A DNA stretch of 64,000 nt from a bacterium (GTDB taxonomy: Bacteria; Zhuqueibacterota; Zhuqueibacteria; Residuimicrobiales; Residuimicrobiaceae): NCBI GenBank assembly GCA_029554865.1, contig JAKPUX010000025.1, forward strand, positions 18,738-82,737, read 5' to 3'. A model generated the notes under the pieces. That model saw nothing but the letters and a program-made list of their open reading frames with translations, was not told the DNA's origin and ran no database searches. The position numbers and the translations under genes were made by a program. How positions within the stretch are numbered: the stretch's first letter is position 1; every line of letters begins with the position of its first letter. Shown here piece by piece: positions 1 to 9,000 of the stretch.

Positions 1-1059
1 ATGTACGACTATGCCCACTGTATTTCTGATTCGATAGAAGGGATCACCCACTCCATCTGCACCCTCGAATTTGAGGATCATCGGCCGCTTTACGACTGGT
101 TTCTCGATCAGCTCGGAATTTACCATCCCCAGCAAATCGAATTTGCGCGGCTGAACCTCTCATATACCCTACTGAGTAAACGCAAACTGCTCCAGCTGGT
201 GACCGAGAAACATGTCAGCGGCTGGGATGACCCGCGTATGCCGACGATCACGGGTATTCGCCGCCGCGGCTACACCCCGGAATCGATCCGCACTTTCGCC
301 GAAATCATCGGCGTGGCCAAACGTGACAGCGTCGTCGACATCCAGCTGCTGGAGCACTGCCTGCGTGAGGATCTGAATCAGCGCGCGCCCCGGCGTATGG
401 CGGTCCTCAATCCCCTCAGGGTGGTGATCGACAACTATCCGGAGGGAGAGTTCGAGGAGCTGGATGCCGTCAATAATCCCGAGGATCCCGCGATGGGCAC
501 ACGCAAGGTGCCTTTCGGCCGGGAACTCTACATCGAGCGCGATGACTTTCGTGAAGACCCGCCGAAACAGTTCCACCGCCTCTCGCCGGGACGGGAGGTC
601 AGGCTGCGTTATGCCTACTTTGTCACCTGCACCGGGCTGGAAAAGAACGACCAGGGAGAAGTGACAACCTTGCACTGCAGCTACGATCCTGCCTCGCGGG
701 GCGGCGGCACGCCGGATGGACGCAAGGTGAAGGGCACCATCCACTGGGTCTCGGCTGCGCATGCCTTCAACGCGACCGTGCGTCTTTATGACAGCCTTTT
801 CACCAGGCCAGACCCTCAGGCCACGACGGAAGGGGAAAGTTTTCTCGACTATCTCAATCCCGACTCCCTGCGGGTGCTGACCGGCTGCAAACTAGAGCCC
901 TCCCTGGCAGAAGCGGAGCCGGGAGCCCGGCTGCAGTTCGAACGCAACGGCTATTTCGTCGCGGATAGTGTCGATTCGAAACCAGGGGTTCCGGTATTCA
1001 ACCGCACAGTAGCCCTGCGTGACAGCTGGGCGAAAATCGAAAAGAAAATCGGCGGCTGA
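1..1059 (+). CDS. glnS: Glutaminyl-tRNA synthetase, C-terminal part (5' end outside window)
   Basis: Charges tRNA-Gln with glutamine in the cytoplasm. The visible 352 residues match class I GlnRS from the end of the catalytic domain onward: the conserved [12 protein letters not shown] and YDWFLDQL stretches, the KMSKS-like loop in the form LLSKRK (about residues 57-62), the GWDDPRMPT segment (75-83) and [11 protein letters not shown] (88-98), then the two beta-barrel anticodon-binding domains. By comparison with the family (about 550 residues) roughly 200 N-terminal residues, including the HIGH motif, lie left of the window, so position 1 is not the true start. The stop is TGA at 1057-1059. 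A tRNA-Gln gene follows 134 bp downstream, so enzyme and substrate are neighbours. GlnRS implies direct glutaminylation rather than sole reliance on the amidotransferase route. Confidence 0.97.
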   Translation: MYDYAHCISDSIEGITHSICTLEFEDHRPLYDWFLDQLGIYHPQQIEFARLNLSYTLLSKRKLLQLVTEKHVSGWDDPRMPTITGIRRRGYTPESIRTFAEIIGVAKRDSVVDIQLLEHCLREDLNQRAPRRMAVLNPLRVVIDNYPEGEFEELDAVNNPEDPAMGTRKVPFGRELYIERDDFREDPPKQFHRLSPGREVRLRYAYFVTCTGLEKNDQGEVTTLHCSYDPASRGGGTPDGRKVKGTIHWVSAAHAFNATVRLYDSLFTRPDPQATTEGESFLDYLNPDSLRVLTGCKLEPSLAEAEPGARLQFERNGYFVADSVDSKPGVPVFNRTVALRDSWAKIEKKIGG

Positions 1060-1140
1060 TCAGGCGCGGCCCACGGTCAAACACAGCACCGCGGGCGTTT
1101 TCAGCGCATTCCCGGCTTTCTTCCCGGCTGAAAAATTTGC

Positions 1141-1168
1141 TTGAATTGTCGTAAAAAATGCGTATATT
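1141..1168 (+). promoter_or_regulatory. Sigma70-type promoter of tRNA-Gln
   Basis: TTGAAT at 1141-1146 and TATATT at 1163-1168 are separated by 16 bp, which places the start of transcription near 1175, about 20 bp before the tRNA. The -10 box is followed by TA, as in several other promoters of this window. Confidence 0.6.
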
Positions 1169-1193
1169 TACTGCCATCAAGCCATATCGTCCC

Positions 1194-1264
1194 TGGGGAA
1201 TCGTCCAATGGCAGGACACATGACTCTGGATCATGGTATCGGGGTTCGAATCCCTGTTCCCCAG
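1194..1264 (+). tRNA. tRNA-Gln (anticodon CTG)
   Basis: A full cloverleaf folds over 71 nt. The acceptor is TGGGGAA with TTCCCCA, the D stem GTCC/GGAC, the anticodon stem CATGA/TCATG with loop CTCTGGA, and the T arm CGGGG-TTCGAAT-CCCTG. The anticodon CTG reads CAG. The discriminator is G and no CCA is encoded. It lies just downstream of glnS and has its own promoter and terminator. Confidence 0.95.
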
Positions 1265-1270
1265 CTCACA

Positions 1271-1305
1271 ACGGAAGGTCTCAGCTGAACCTTCCGTTTT
1301 TTTTT
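1271..1305 (+). terminator. Rho-independent terminator after tRNA-Gln
   Basis: ACGGAAGGT (1271-1279) pairs with ACCTTCCGT (1289-1297) across a 9-nt loop and runs straight into nine T residues (1297-1305). Confidence 0.9.
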
Positions 1306-1349
1306 CCCCCACTCTTCCCCGCTCTCCCCTACCGGCTCTGGCACACTTA

Positions 1350-1363
1350 TTGTATATATACAA
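1350..1363. promoter_or_regulatory. Perfect 14-bp palindrome upstream of the barrel protein gene
   Basis: TTGTATATATACAA is a perfect AT-rich palindrome 137 bp before the next gene, in the otherwise plain 1306-1499 interval. It could be an operator or part of a promoter. No convincing -35/-10 pair was found around it. Confidence 0.3.
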
Positions 1364-1499
1364 GAATGATTCGAGCTCTTTTCGCGTCCCGTAAATAAAT
1401 TCAAGTGTTTACAACAGGTTTGCTGCCCACTGCGGATGGGTGGCAGCCCCTCCGATTGCGAAATTGTTGCTCCGATGTCCCATTTTGTAACAGCAGGAG

Positions 1500-2663
1500 A
1501 TGATGTACCTCGCCAAGTGGACACATATTGCGCTCACGCTCTGCGCGGCGTTGATGATCCTTGTGGTGCACCTCAAGCGCACCGGGACGGAGACGCCATC
1601 TGGCGGGATAGCCATGGTTCCGCTGGCCGAGATCACGGCCGGGCCGGCGCCGGTTTTCTCGATCAATGATCCTTCGCCTCAGCCTGTGATCACCGCGGCC
1701 AGGCCGTTCCGGGCTGCGCGTCCGGCTGGTGTATTAACCCCGCCTGAGCCTGCGCCGGCATTGGTATCGGCAGGAAGAGCTGGAAGTAAAGTTCCGGAGC
1801 CCGACGTGATGACCTCGCAGCCCGCGGATGCGCCTGTGCTTCCCCAGCCAGTCCTGGCGTCAGACGAAAATACGCGACCCCTTGAGAGGGCGGTAGATCA
1901 TCGCCTTGAGAGTGCGGTGGCTGCTGCAGTCAAGAAAACGGCGCCACACATGGAGAGCCGCTCCGCTTCCGGTGAGGAGGTCCATCGCCAGGTCGTCGCT
2001 CTGATCAAGAGATATATTGAGGAGCAGCATGGACGGGAGGCCCGTCCGGTGGATTTGGCCAGTGCCTCCAGAATGGCTCCGCTGGGGATGTCGGCGCGGG
2101 TGGTCACCTCCCCGGGCACAGGGCGCTGGGTGCTCGGTGCATCGGCCGGCCGCCAATCCCTGGCCGGCTCCGTTCTTTGTTCGGAGCTCTATTGGGGGCG
2201 GCGACTCTCTTCAGGGCTGCAAATCGGATTTAATCTCTCCACCAGTCTCGTGAAGGGGGTGAGCGGGGAATCCGGGGGAGGCACAACGCTGCTGCAGGGC
2301 GACCTGCAGATGCGTCTCTTTCTGCAGCCCCGGGCGAAGCTTGCACCCTTTGTCCTACTGGGGGCAGGATATGGAGAGTATCGTGAGGAGGAGTCTTCGT
2401 CCGCCGCCCCGGTCGCCATCGCCGGAGCGGGCCTGGAATACCGTTTCAGCCGGCGCCTCGGCGCACAGGTGACGGCCTCCTATGAAAAGATGCAGGTGAA
2501 GAAGCAACTGCCGGAGAGCGGGGGCAGCGGCCGCGGGGTTTGGGAACTGAAGGCGGGTCTTGTGCTGGCGATCGGCGGTCCGCGCATGATCGCCGGTCCG
2601 GTTTCGAGCGGACTGGCGGCGGCAGAATTTTCTGCCGAACAGGCGGAACATTTACCCAGATAA
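1500..2663 (+). CDS. Exported protein with Pro/Ala-rich linker and predicted C-terminal beta-barrel
   Basis: The 387-residue product has a hydrophobic N-terminal segment (residues 8-25), which is a signal peptide or anchor. A Pro/Ala-rich, low-complexity stretch follows (about 50-125), then a charged helical part (about 125-185). The C-terminal 190 residues have alternating polar/hydrophobic strands with glycines and aromatics, for example LSSGLQIGFNLSTSL, LAPFVLLGAGYGEYR and GAGLEYRFSRRLGAQVTASYE. That pattern is typical of small outer-membrane barrel proteins. Two adjacent ATG codons (1500 and 1503) follow AGGAG at only a few bases, so the exact start is uncertain; ATG 1554 would remove part of the hydrophobic segment. 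It is a single-gene unit between two terminators. The function is unknown and the barrel assignment is inferred from pattern only. Confidence 0.7.
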   Translation: MMYLAKWTHIALTLCAALMILVVHLKRTGTETPSGGIAMVPLAEITAGPAPVFSINDPSPQPVITAARPFRAARPAGVLTPPEPAPALVSAGRAGSKVPEPDVMTSQPADAPVLPQPVLASDENTRPLERAVDHRLESAVAAAVKKTAPHMESRSASGEEVHRQVVALIKRYIEEQHGREARPVDLASASRMAPLGMSARVVTSPGTGRWVLGASAGRQSLAGSVLCSELYWGRRLSSGLQIGFNLSTSLVKGVSGESGGGTTLLQGDLQMRLFLQPRAKLAPFVLLGAGYGEYREEESSSAAPVAIAGAGLEYRFSRRLGAQVTASYEKMQVKKQLPESGGSGRGVWELKAGLVLAIGGPRMIAGPVSSGLAAAEFSAEQAEHLPR

Positions 2664-2677
2664 TACGTTTATTATTC

Positions 2678-2754
2678 AGGCGGTACGTCCTTATCCCTCC
2701 ATCGAATGCCGACCCCCCTAAGGCATTCAAAAATAAGGACGTCCGCCTTTTTTT
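2678..2754 (+). terminator. Nested (hairpin within hairpin) terminator
   Basis: The outer arms are AGGCGGtACGTCCTTAT (from 2678) and ATAAGGACGTCCGCCT (2733-2748), followed by a T run. An inner hairpin, GAATGCC (2704-2710) with GGCATTC (2722-2728), sits inside. It ends the transcript of the preceding gene. Confidence 0.85.
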
Positions 2755-2804
2755 ATTCTCCGGATCGAGCAGGTGTTATCGGCGGGCGGGCTGCGAGAAA
2801 AAGC

Positions 2805-2834
2805 TTGAAAGGATATAGTAAAAAGTGCTACTTT
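2805..2834 (+). promoter_or_regulatory. Sigma70-type promoter of tRNA-Arg(TCG)
   Basis: TTGAAA at 2805-2810 and TACTTT at 2829-2834 are separated by 18 bp. The tRNA begins 16 bp after the -10 box. Confidence 0.5.
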
Positions 2835-2850
2835 ATGTGCAAGCGATCGG

Positions 2851-2924
2851 GCGCTCGTAGCTCAACTGGATAGAGCTTCTGACTTCGGATCAGAAGGTTG
2901 GGGGTTCGAGTCCCTTCGGGCGCG
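2851..2924 (+). tRNA. tRNA-Arg (anticodon TCG)
   Basis: The cloverleaf spans 74 nt. The acceptor is GCGCTCG/CGGGCGC with one G-T pair, the D arm stem GCTC/GAGC, the anticodon stem TCTGA/TCAGA with loop CTTCGGA, and the T loop TTCGAGT. The anticodon TCG reads CGA and wobbles to CGG. No CCA is encoded. A second arginine tRNA with ACG lies at 22969. Confidence 0.95.
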
Positions 2925-2925
2925 C

Positions 2926-2965
2926 AAAAAAAAAAGAGCTCAAGTCATTTGAGCTCTTTTTTTTT
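2926..2965. terminator. Bidirectional terminator between tRNA-Arg and the convergent ATPase gene
   Basis: AGAGCTCAA (2935-2943) pairs with TTGAGCTCT (2949-2957). A run of ten A lies on the left and nine T on the right, so it can stop both the plus-strand tRNA transcript and the minus-strand gene ending at 2975. Confidence 0.9.
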
Positions 2966-2974
2966 ATCTGGCGC

Positions 2975-3685
2975 TCAGATACGCCGGTTGGCGATGAGCA
3001 GGGTTTTGGGGTCGAGGCGGAGCTGCAGCCGGTCGAGCTGCCGCTCGCCGTTGTCCTTGACGAGCTTTAATTCGATATAGTCGCGATGGGCCACCAGCAG
3101 GATGACGACCGTCAGCGTCTCTGCGAAGGCATTGATCGGTGCCGGGATGATGGTTTGGTCCGTGATCGGCAGCTCGGGCGGCAGGGTGGCGGAGAACCAT
3201 ATTTCCGCATCGTGCTCCTGGGCGAGCTTTTTCCAGAAGTGGAGATCGCTTTCGCTGGCCTTGTCGAACGAAAAGCCGTCGACGATGATGATCTGGGGCA
3301 CAAAGGCCGAATCCTTGATCAGGCGGACGATGCTGCTCTTGACCGAGTCGAGGTTGAGCCCGCTGCGCTTGAAATGGAGGATGAGGCGGTTGCGGATGAT
3401 CTCTTCGTAGATATCCATCGCGCCGGCCAGTTTGTAGGCGCGGGCGATCTCATGAAAAACCTGGGTATACCAATGTTCGATATGTTGGGGATCATCCGAG
3501 AAGGAGATATGGAGGGCTTTCTGGCCGCGCAGCAGGTTGTCGGTAGCGAAGTGGACAAGGCAGGCTGTTTTTCCCACCCCCTTGCGCGCGACGAAGACGC
3601 CGAGATTGCCTTTGCCCAGTCCGCCGTGAATCGATTTTTCCAGGATCCGGATCGGACTGCGCTTGATGATTTCTTCTTTGAGCAT
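2975..3685 (-). CDS. KaiC/RecA-like P-loop ATPase of unknown role
   Basis: This 236-residue protein has a single P-loop NTPase core. The Walker A motif is ARKGVGKTA (about residues 33-41). A Walker B-like strand ends in IIIVDG (about 137-142), preceded by a segment rich in basic residues. It resembles a reduced single-domain RadA/KaiC/RecA-type ATPase: the N-terminal sequence mentions no zinc finger, and no second domain or DNA-binding motif is recognisable. The start ATG at 3685 has AGAGG six bases upstream, and a promoter fits at 3735-3764. It is monocistronic. Circadian or recombination functions should not be inferred from the fold alone. Confidence 0.7.
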   Translation of the reverse strand: MLKEEIIKRSPIRILEKSIHGGLGKGNLGVFVARKGVGKTACLVHFATDNLLRGQKALHISFSDDPQHIEHWYTQVFHEIARAYKLAGAMDIYEEIIRNRLILHFKRSGLNLDSVKSSIVRLIKDSAFVPQIIIVDGFSFDKASESDLHFWKKLAQEHDAEIWFSATLPPELPITDQTIIPAPINAFAETLTVVILLVAHRDYIELKLVKDNGERQLDRLQLRLDPKTLLIANRRI

Positions 3686-3734
3686 GAGAGGCCTCTGAAG
3701 TAAGGTGCGCTGCTGCAGGTGGCGGCTCTAGTGT

Positions 3735-3764
3735 AATATACGACAGAGCGGGCCATTAATGCAA
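3735..3764 (-). promoter_or_regulatory. Sigma70-type promoter of the KaiC-like ATPase gene
   Basis: On the minus strand TTGCAT (3759-3764) and TATATT (3735-3740) are separated by 18 bp. The predicted start is near 3728, about 40 nt upstream of the gene. Confidence 0.55.
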
Positions 3765-3817
3765 CAGCGGAGTGCAGTGTTTTCGTCTGAATGGCCGGCC
3801 TTCAGCCGATCAGTCGT

Positions 3818-5899
3818 CTATCTGTTTTTAAGCTTTTCCTGATATGCCTTTTTTAGTTCCTCGGCGATGGACTCGGGCACCTTGGCGTAGCGCTTGAATT
3901 CCATGGTGAATTCTGCCTTGCCCTGTGTGGCCGAGCGCAGAACCGTGGAGTAGCCGAACATCTCACCGAGGGGCACTTCGGCCTCGACAGCGGTGAAGGT
4001 TTTGTCCTCTGTGGCGCTGAGGATCATGCCGCGGCGCTGATTGATGGTGGCGAGCACCGCGCCCTGAAACTCGGGCGGGGTCTCGACGGCGACGCGCATG
4101 ACCGGCTCGAGAATAATCGGCTTGCAGCGGCTGTAAAATTCCCGGAAGGCGCTGGAGGCCGCCGTCTGGAAAGCCATGTCAGACGAGTCGACAGGATGGT
4201 AGTTGCCGTCATTGACGATGACCCTGACCCCAACGATGGGAAAGCCGACCAGCGGGCCCTTCTCGAGCGCCGCCTCAAAGCCCTTTTTGCATGACGGGAC
4301 ATATTCCACGGGGATGACGCCGCCCTTGATCTCGTCGACGAATTCAAAGACGCCCTCATGAAAGGGCTCGACCTGTCCGCAGATGCGGGCGTACTGGCCT
4401 GCACCGCCGGTCTGCTTTTTGTGGGTATAATCGAAACTGGCCGCCTGGGAGATGCTCTCGCGGTAGGCCACTTGTGGTGCGCCGGTCTCGAGGGCCACCC
4501 CGTATTCGCGCCGCATACGCTCGACATAGACGTCGAGGTGAAGCTCGCCCATACCGCGGATGATCGATTCGCCGGTCTCGGGATCCACGAAGGTCTTGAA
4601 GGTCGGATCCTCTTTGCTGAAGCGGTTGAGGGCCTTGGCCATGTTCTCACCCGATTTGTTGTCAAGGGGACGGATGGAGAGTGAGATCACCGGGCTGGGG
4701 ACGAACATCGAGGTCATGGAGTAGTTGATGTCAGTCGAGCAGAAGGTGTCGCCGGAGGCGCAGTCGATGCCGAAGAGGGCGACGATATCGCCGGCGCTCG
4801 CCTCATTGATGTCCTCCATCTCGTCGGCGTGCATGCGGATAAGTCGGCCAATGCGCACCTTTTTCTGGGAACGGCTGTTGCGCAGCTCCTCGCCCTTGCG
4901 GATCATCCCCTGGTAGATGCGCACGTAGGTAAGCTGGCCGAAGCGGGTGTCGTCGAGCTTGAAGGCGAGCAGCACGGCTGGCAGGGCGTTGTCGGGTTGG
5001 AGGAGAATTTCGGTTTCGCCGGCGTCCAGGTCCAGGGCACGGTTTTCGATTTCGGTGGGCGCGGGCAGATAGTCGACCACTCCGTCCAGCAGGGTCTGGA
5101 TGCCCTTGTTTTTGAAAGCGGAGCCGATGAAGACCGGGGTGAGTTCAAGGGCCAGGGTGCCCTGGCGCACGGCCTGATAGATGAGTTCTTCGGTGACCCG
5201 GTCTTCGAGGTAGGCCTCGGCGAGTGCGTCGCTGAAGAGAGAGGCACGATCGATGAGGAGATCGCGTTTTTCCAGGGCCTTTTCGCGCAGCCCGGCCGGG
5301 ACCTCTTCTTCGCGCAGGATCTCGCCGTTACTGCCGTCGAAGTAGATGGCTTTCATGCGGATGAGGTCGATGATTGCCTCGAAATTGGCTTCGAGGCCGA
5401 TCGGGAGCTGCATCAGTACTGCGTTATGGCCGAGTTTGTCGCGCAGCTGTTCGACGATGCGTTCCGGATCGGCGCCCATGCGATCGCACTTGTTGATGAA
5501 GGCGAGGCGGGGGACCTTGTATCGGGTCATCTGCCGGTCGACGGTGAGGGTTTGGGATTGCACGCCGCCCACGGCGCAGAGGACGAGCACAGCGCCGTCG
5601 AGGACGCGCAGAGAGCGTTCCACCTCGATGGTGAAATCGACGTGTCCCGGGGTATCGATGATATTGATCATCGATTTCTTCCAGGTCACATTGGTGGAGG
5701 CGGAGGAGATGGTGATGCCGCGTTCGCGCTCGAGATCCATCGAGTCCATGGTGGCGCCTACGCCGTCCTTGCCGCGGACTTCGTGGATGGCGTGGATTTT
5801 TTGGGTGTAGTAGAGGATCCGTTCGGTCAGCGTTGTCTTGCCCGAGTCGATGTGGGCGCTGATGCCGATATTGCGCATTTTTTGCAGATCGATAGCCAT
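3818..5899 (-). CDS. fusA: Elongation factor G, mitochondrial/spirochaete-type variant
   Basis: This is a ribosomal translocase GTPase of 693 residues with all five EF-G domains. G1 is AHIDSGKTT near the N terminus, G2 falls in the RGITI segment, G3 is DTPGH, G4 is NKCD and G5 is the GSAFKN region. Domain IV contains the [15 protein letters not shown] stretch and the C-terminal half has the [10 protein letters not shown] motif. The G1 sequence [17 protein letters not shown], with Ser-Gly and TLT, is the form seen in the mtEFG1/spdEFG1 clade, where the common EF-G has HIDAGKTTTTER (family knowledge). It is not beside rpsL, rpsG or tuf, so it is outside an str operon. ATG 5899 is preferred over an upstream TTG at 5938, because the family starts shortly before the G1 motif. 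The Shine-Dalgarno sequence is weak. Confidence 0.9.
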   Translation of the reverse strand: MAIDLQKMRNIGISAHIDSGKTTLTERILYYTQKIHAIHEVRGKDGVGATMDSMDLERERGITISSASTNVTWKKSMINIIDTPGHVDFTIEVERSLRVLDGAVLVLCAVGGVQSQTLTVDRQMTRYKVPRLAFINKCDRMGADPERIVEQLRDKLGHNAVLMQLPIGLEANFEAIIDLIRMKAIYFDGSNGEILREEEVPAGLREKALEKRDLLIDRASLFSDALAEAYLEDRVTEELIYQAVRQGTLALELTPVFIGSAFKNKGIQTLLDGVVDYLPAPTEIENRALDLDAGETEILLQPDNALPAVLLAFKLDDTRFGQLTYVRIYQGMIRKGEELRNSRSQKKVRIGRLIRMHADEMEDINEASAGDIVALFGIDCASGDTFCSTDINYSMTSMFVPSPVISLSIRPLDNKSGENMAKALNRFSKEDPTFKTFVDPETGESIIRGMGELHLDVYVERMRREYGVALETGAPQVAYRESISQAASFDYTHKKQTGGAGQYARICGQVEPFHEGVFEFVDEIKGGVIPVEYVPSCKKGFEAALEKGPLVGFPIVGVRVIVNDGNYHPVDSSDMAFQTAASSAFREFYSRCKPIILEPVMRVAVETPPEFQGAVLATINQRRGMILSATEDKTFTAVEAEVPLGEMFGYSTVLRSATQGKAEFTMEFKRYAKVPESIAEELKKAYQEKLKNR

Positions 5900-5917
5900 A
5901 TTCAACTCTGAGTTTAT

Positions 5918-5974
5918 GATGAAATTCGCGAAAAACAAAGAGTTAATTTTACGAATTTTTCATCATATTCCCAA
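5918..5974 (-). promoter_or_regulatory. Promoter and inverted repeat in front of the EF-G gene
   Basis: On the minus strand TTGGGA (5969-5974) and TAAAAT (5946-5951) are separated by 17 bp. GATGAAATTCG (5918-5928) is complementary, with a two-base bulge, to 5952-5964, so the transcribed leader and core promoter are bracketed by an 11-bp inverted repeat. This could be an operator or a leader hairpin. Confidence 0.4.
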
Positions 5975-6069
5975 CAAAAAAATGACCGATTTCCGCCCCG
6001 GCCTGAGAATCGCATGCTGTCCGAAAAGGGCCTCCTTGCGGCTGCCCCGCCGCAAGGAGGCGGAACCGC

Positions 6070-9000
6070 TCAGCGCACTGGATAGGGGGGGACAGGCGGA
6101 ACGGTGTTCTGCCAGTTTTTCAGCTCCTCGAGGATCAGTTCGATCGCCTTGTCGAGCTGCTGATCGGTGCCGTTGAATTCGAGGGCGGGATCGTTGTCGA
6201 CCCAGACATCCGGCTCCACGCCGGTGCCTTCGATGATCCACTCCCGGCCGTCGAGGCCGAAGCGGGAGAATTCAGGCTTGTTGAGCGAGCCGCCGTCGAG
6301 GAAGGGCAGGGAGCCGCGGATACCAACCACGCCGCCCCAGGTGCGCTTGCCGACGAGCTTGCCCAGCTTCATCTGCCTGAAGCGGTAGGGGAAGAGGTCA
6401 CCGACGGAGGCGGAGAACTCGTCGATCAGGCAGATCTTCGGGCCCCACTGCATGCCGCCGGGATCGACCGAGGCCACAGTGTTGCGGGCGAAGGTGAACA
6501 TGGCGATCTCGCGGCGGAGCCGTTCGATGATCATGGGCGAGACGTTGCCGCCGCCGTTGCCACGATCGTCGATGATCAGGGCTTTTTTCTGCAGCTGGGG
6601 GTAGTAGTATTTTACGAACTCATTGAGGCCGTTTACGCCCATGTCGGGGATATGGATATAGCCGACCTGGCCGCCGGTCGCCTCGTTTACTCGGGCGATG
6701 TTGGCCTGGACCCAGGAGTAGTAATAGAGCTCCGCCTCATTGTCGATCGGTACGACTGTGACCTCGCGGCTGCCGGCGGTATTGGGGGTGCTGTTGAGGG
6801 TCAGCTGCACCTGCCTGCCGGCCTTGCCGGCGAGGGCGGCATAGAGGTTGGGCATCTCCGCGGTGGATTGCCCGTTGATGGCGAGGATATAGTCGCCTTC
6901 GCGAGCGTCGACCCCGATCTCGGTGAGGGGGGAGCGGGTTTTGGCCTGCCAGTTCTCCCCTTTGAGGATCCTGTCGATGCGGAAGTAGCCGCTGCGGGGA
7001 TCCTTGCTGAGGCGGGCGCCGAGCAGCCCCAATTTGATGCGCCGGGGTTTGGGCAGGTCGCCGCCGCCGACGTAGGTGTGGCCGGCGCCGAGTTCCCCGA
7101 TCATCTCGCCGATGAGGTAGGAGAGGTCCGCGCGGTGCTCCACATAGGGGAGCAGGGGGGCATATTTATCCCGGACGGCGCGCCAGTCCACCCCGTGCAT
7201 GTTGGGGGCGTAGAAAAAGTCGCGCATCTGCCGCCAGCTCTCGTTGTAGATCTGCTGCCATTCCGCCTTGCGGTCCAGATTCACCTCCATGCCGGTGAGG
7301 TTGAGCTTTTCCTTGATCTCGATCTTGGCGGAGGGCAGATCGATGATGGCGTAGGTGGAGCCCTGCCGGACGATCATCTTTTTCAGATCGGCGGAGATCT
7401 CATAACCGTCGATCTGACCCAGCTCGGTCTCCTTGAGCTCCTTCAAGTCATAGAAAAGCAGGATGGGCTTCTCGTCCCTGCTGCTGCGACGTATATAGTA
7501 GAGTTTGTCCTCGACGGAGGCGAGGCTGCCATAGTTGGCGGGCTTGACTGGCAGGCCGATGATGCGTTGAGCCAGTCCCTCAAGATCGATCCGGGAGGTG
7601 GCGATGGAGAATGAATTCTCCTTCTTGGCTTCTTTTTTATCGCTTTTACTGGCGGACCCAGTCGTGGTCCGGCCGCCGATCTGCACCTCGTCGCTTTTCG
7701 GCTGGAACGGGGAGGGGGTATCTTTGGCCAGAGTCAGCATATAGATGCGCGACATGTCGCGATAGATGTGGTTCCATTCGATTTGACTGTAGAGGGGATT
7801 AAAATCGCGATCGGAGACGAAAAAGAGGTAGCGGTCATCGCTGCTGAAGACCGGGTTGGCGCAGTCGAACCAGCCGTCGCTGATAGCGGCAGTGGTTGCG
7901 GTGGCCACTGAGTAGAGGTAGAGGCGCGGCATCATCTCCTCTTCGTTCCGGGTGTAGACGATCCATTTGTTGTTGGGCGACCAGGCATAGTCGTTGAATT
8001 CAAAGACCCGGGCGCTGTCAACGAGGGTGATCTTTTGGCTCTCGATGTCGACATACTGCAGGCGCAGCTTTTTATCGGCCCAGAGCAGTTTGCGGCTGTC
8101 CGGCGACCAGCTGAGCCGGTATTTATAAACGTCGCCACTGCTGGTAATCTGGCGGGGAGCGCTCTTGCCCTCCTGGCTGAAGAGCCAGATTTCGTCTTCG
8201 CCGCTGCGATCGGAGATGGCAGCGATCCAGCGTCCGTCCGGCGACCAGGTGCTGCTGCGTTCGTGAATGCCGGGTGTGGCGGTGAGGTTGCGGATCTCGC
8301 CGTATTTGGCCGGGATGGTGAAGAGGTCGCCGCGGGCGCCGAAGAGGGCGCGCTGGCCGTCCGGGGAGATTTCGAAGTTGGCAATGAAGGGGCTGACATC
8401 GAGAAGCCCGGAGCGGCTGGCGGCGAGGTCCTCGGCGATGGTGACCGGGACGGCGGAGGCGGTGCCGGAGGCGAGATCAAATCGGTAGATGGCGCCCCCC
8501 TTTTCGAAGACAATCGCCTGGTCGCCAAGGGAGGGAAATTTTATGTCATAATCGGTGAAAAAGGTGAGCTGGCGCGTCTCTCCACCCTCGGGAGTACAGA
8601 CGAAGAGGTTCATCCGTTTGTTTTCATCCCGGTCGGAGAGAAAATAGATCCGGTCTCCTGACCACATCGGGAAGATGTCGGAGGCCGGGTTGTTGGTGAG
8701 ATTGCGGGTCTCCTTGCGGTTGCGGTCGTAGATCCAGATATCATCGGCCATGCCGCCGCGGTAGCGTTTCCAGGTCCTGAATTCGCGGAAGATGCGGTTG
8801 TAAGCGAGCCTGCTGCCGTCGGGCGAGAAGGAGGAGAAGCCCCCGCGTGGCAGGGGGAGCTGCTCCGGCATGCCGCCGCCGGCCGGGACCAGATAGAGCT
8901 GTCCTTTAAAGTCGTTGAACTCGCGCATGCGGGAGCGGAAGAGGATCTCCTTGCCGTCGGGTGTCCAGCCCAGGACGATGGTATTGGGCCCCATCCGGTC

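Noticed and set aside
1339..1354. Sigma54-like element TGGCAC-N5-TTGTA before the barrel protein gene
   Set aside because: The invariant GC of the -12 box is GT, and there is no activator site or regulator nearby.
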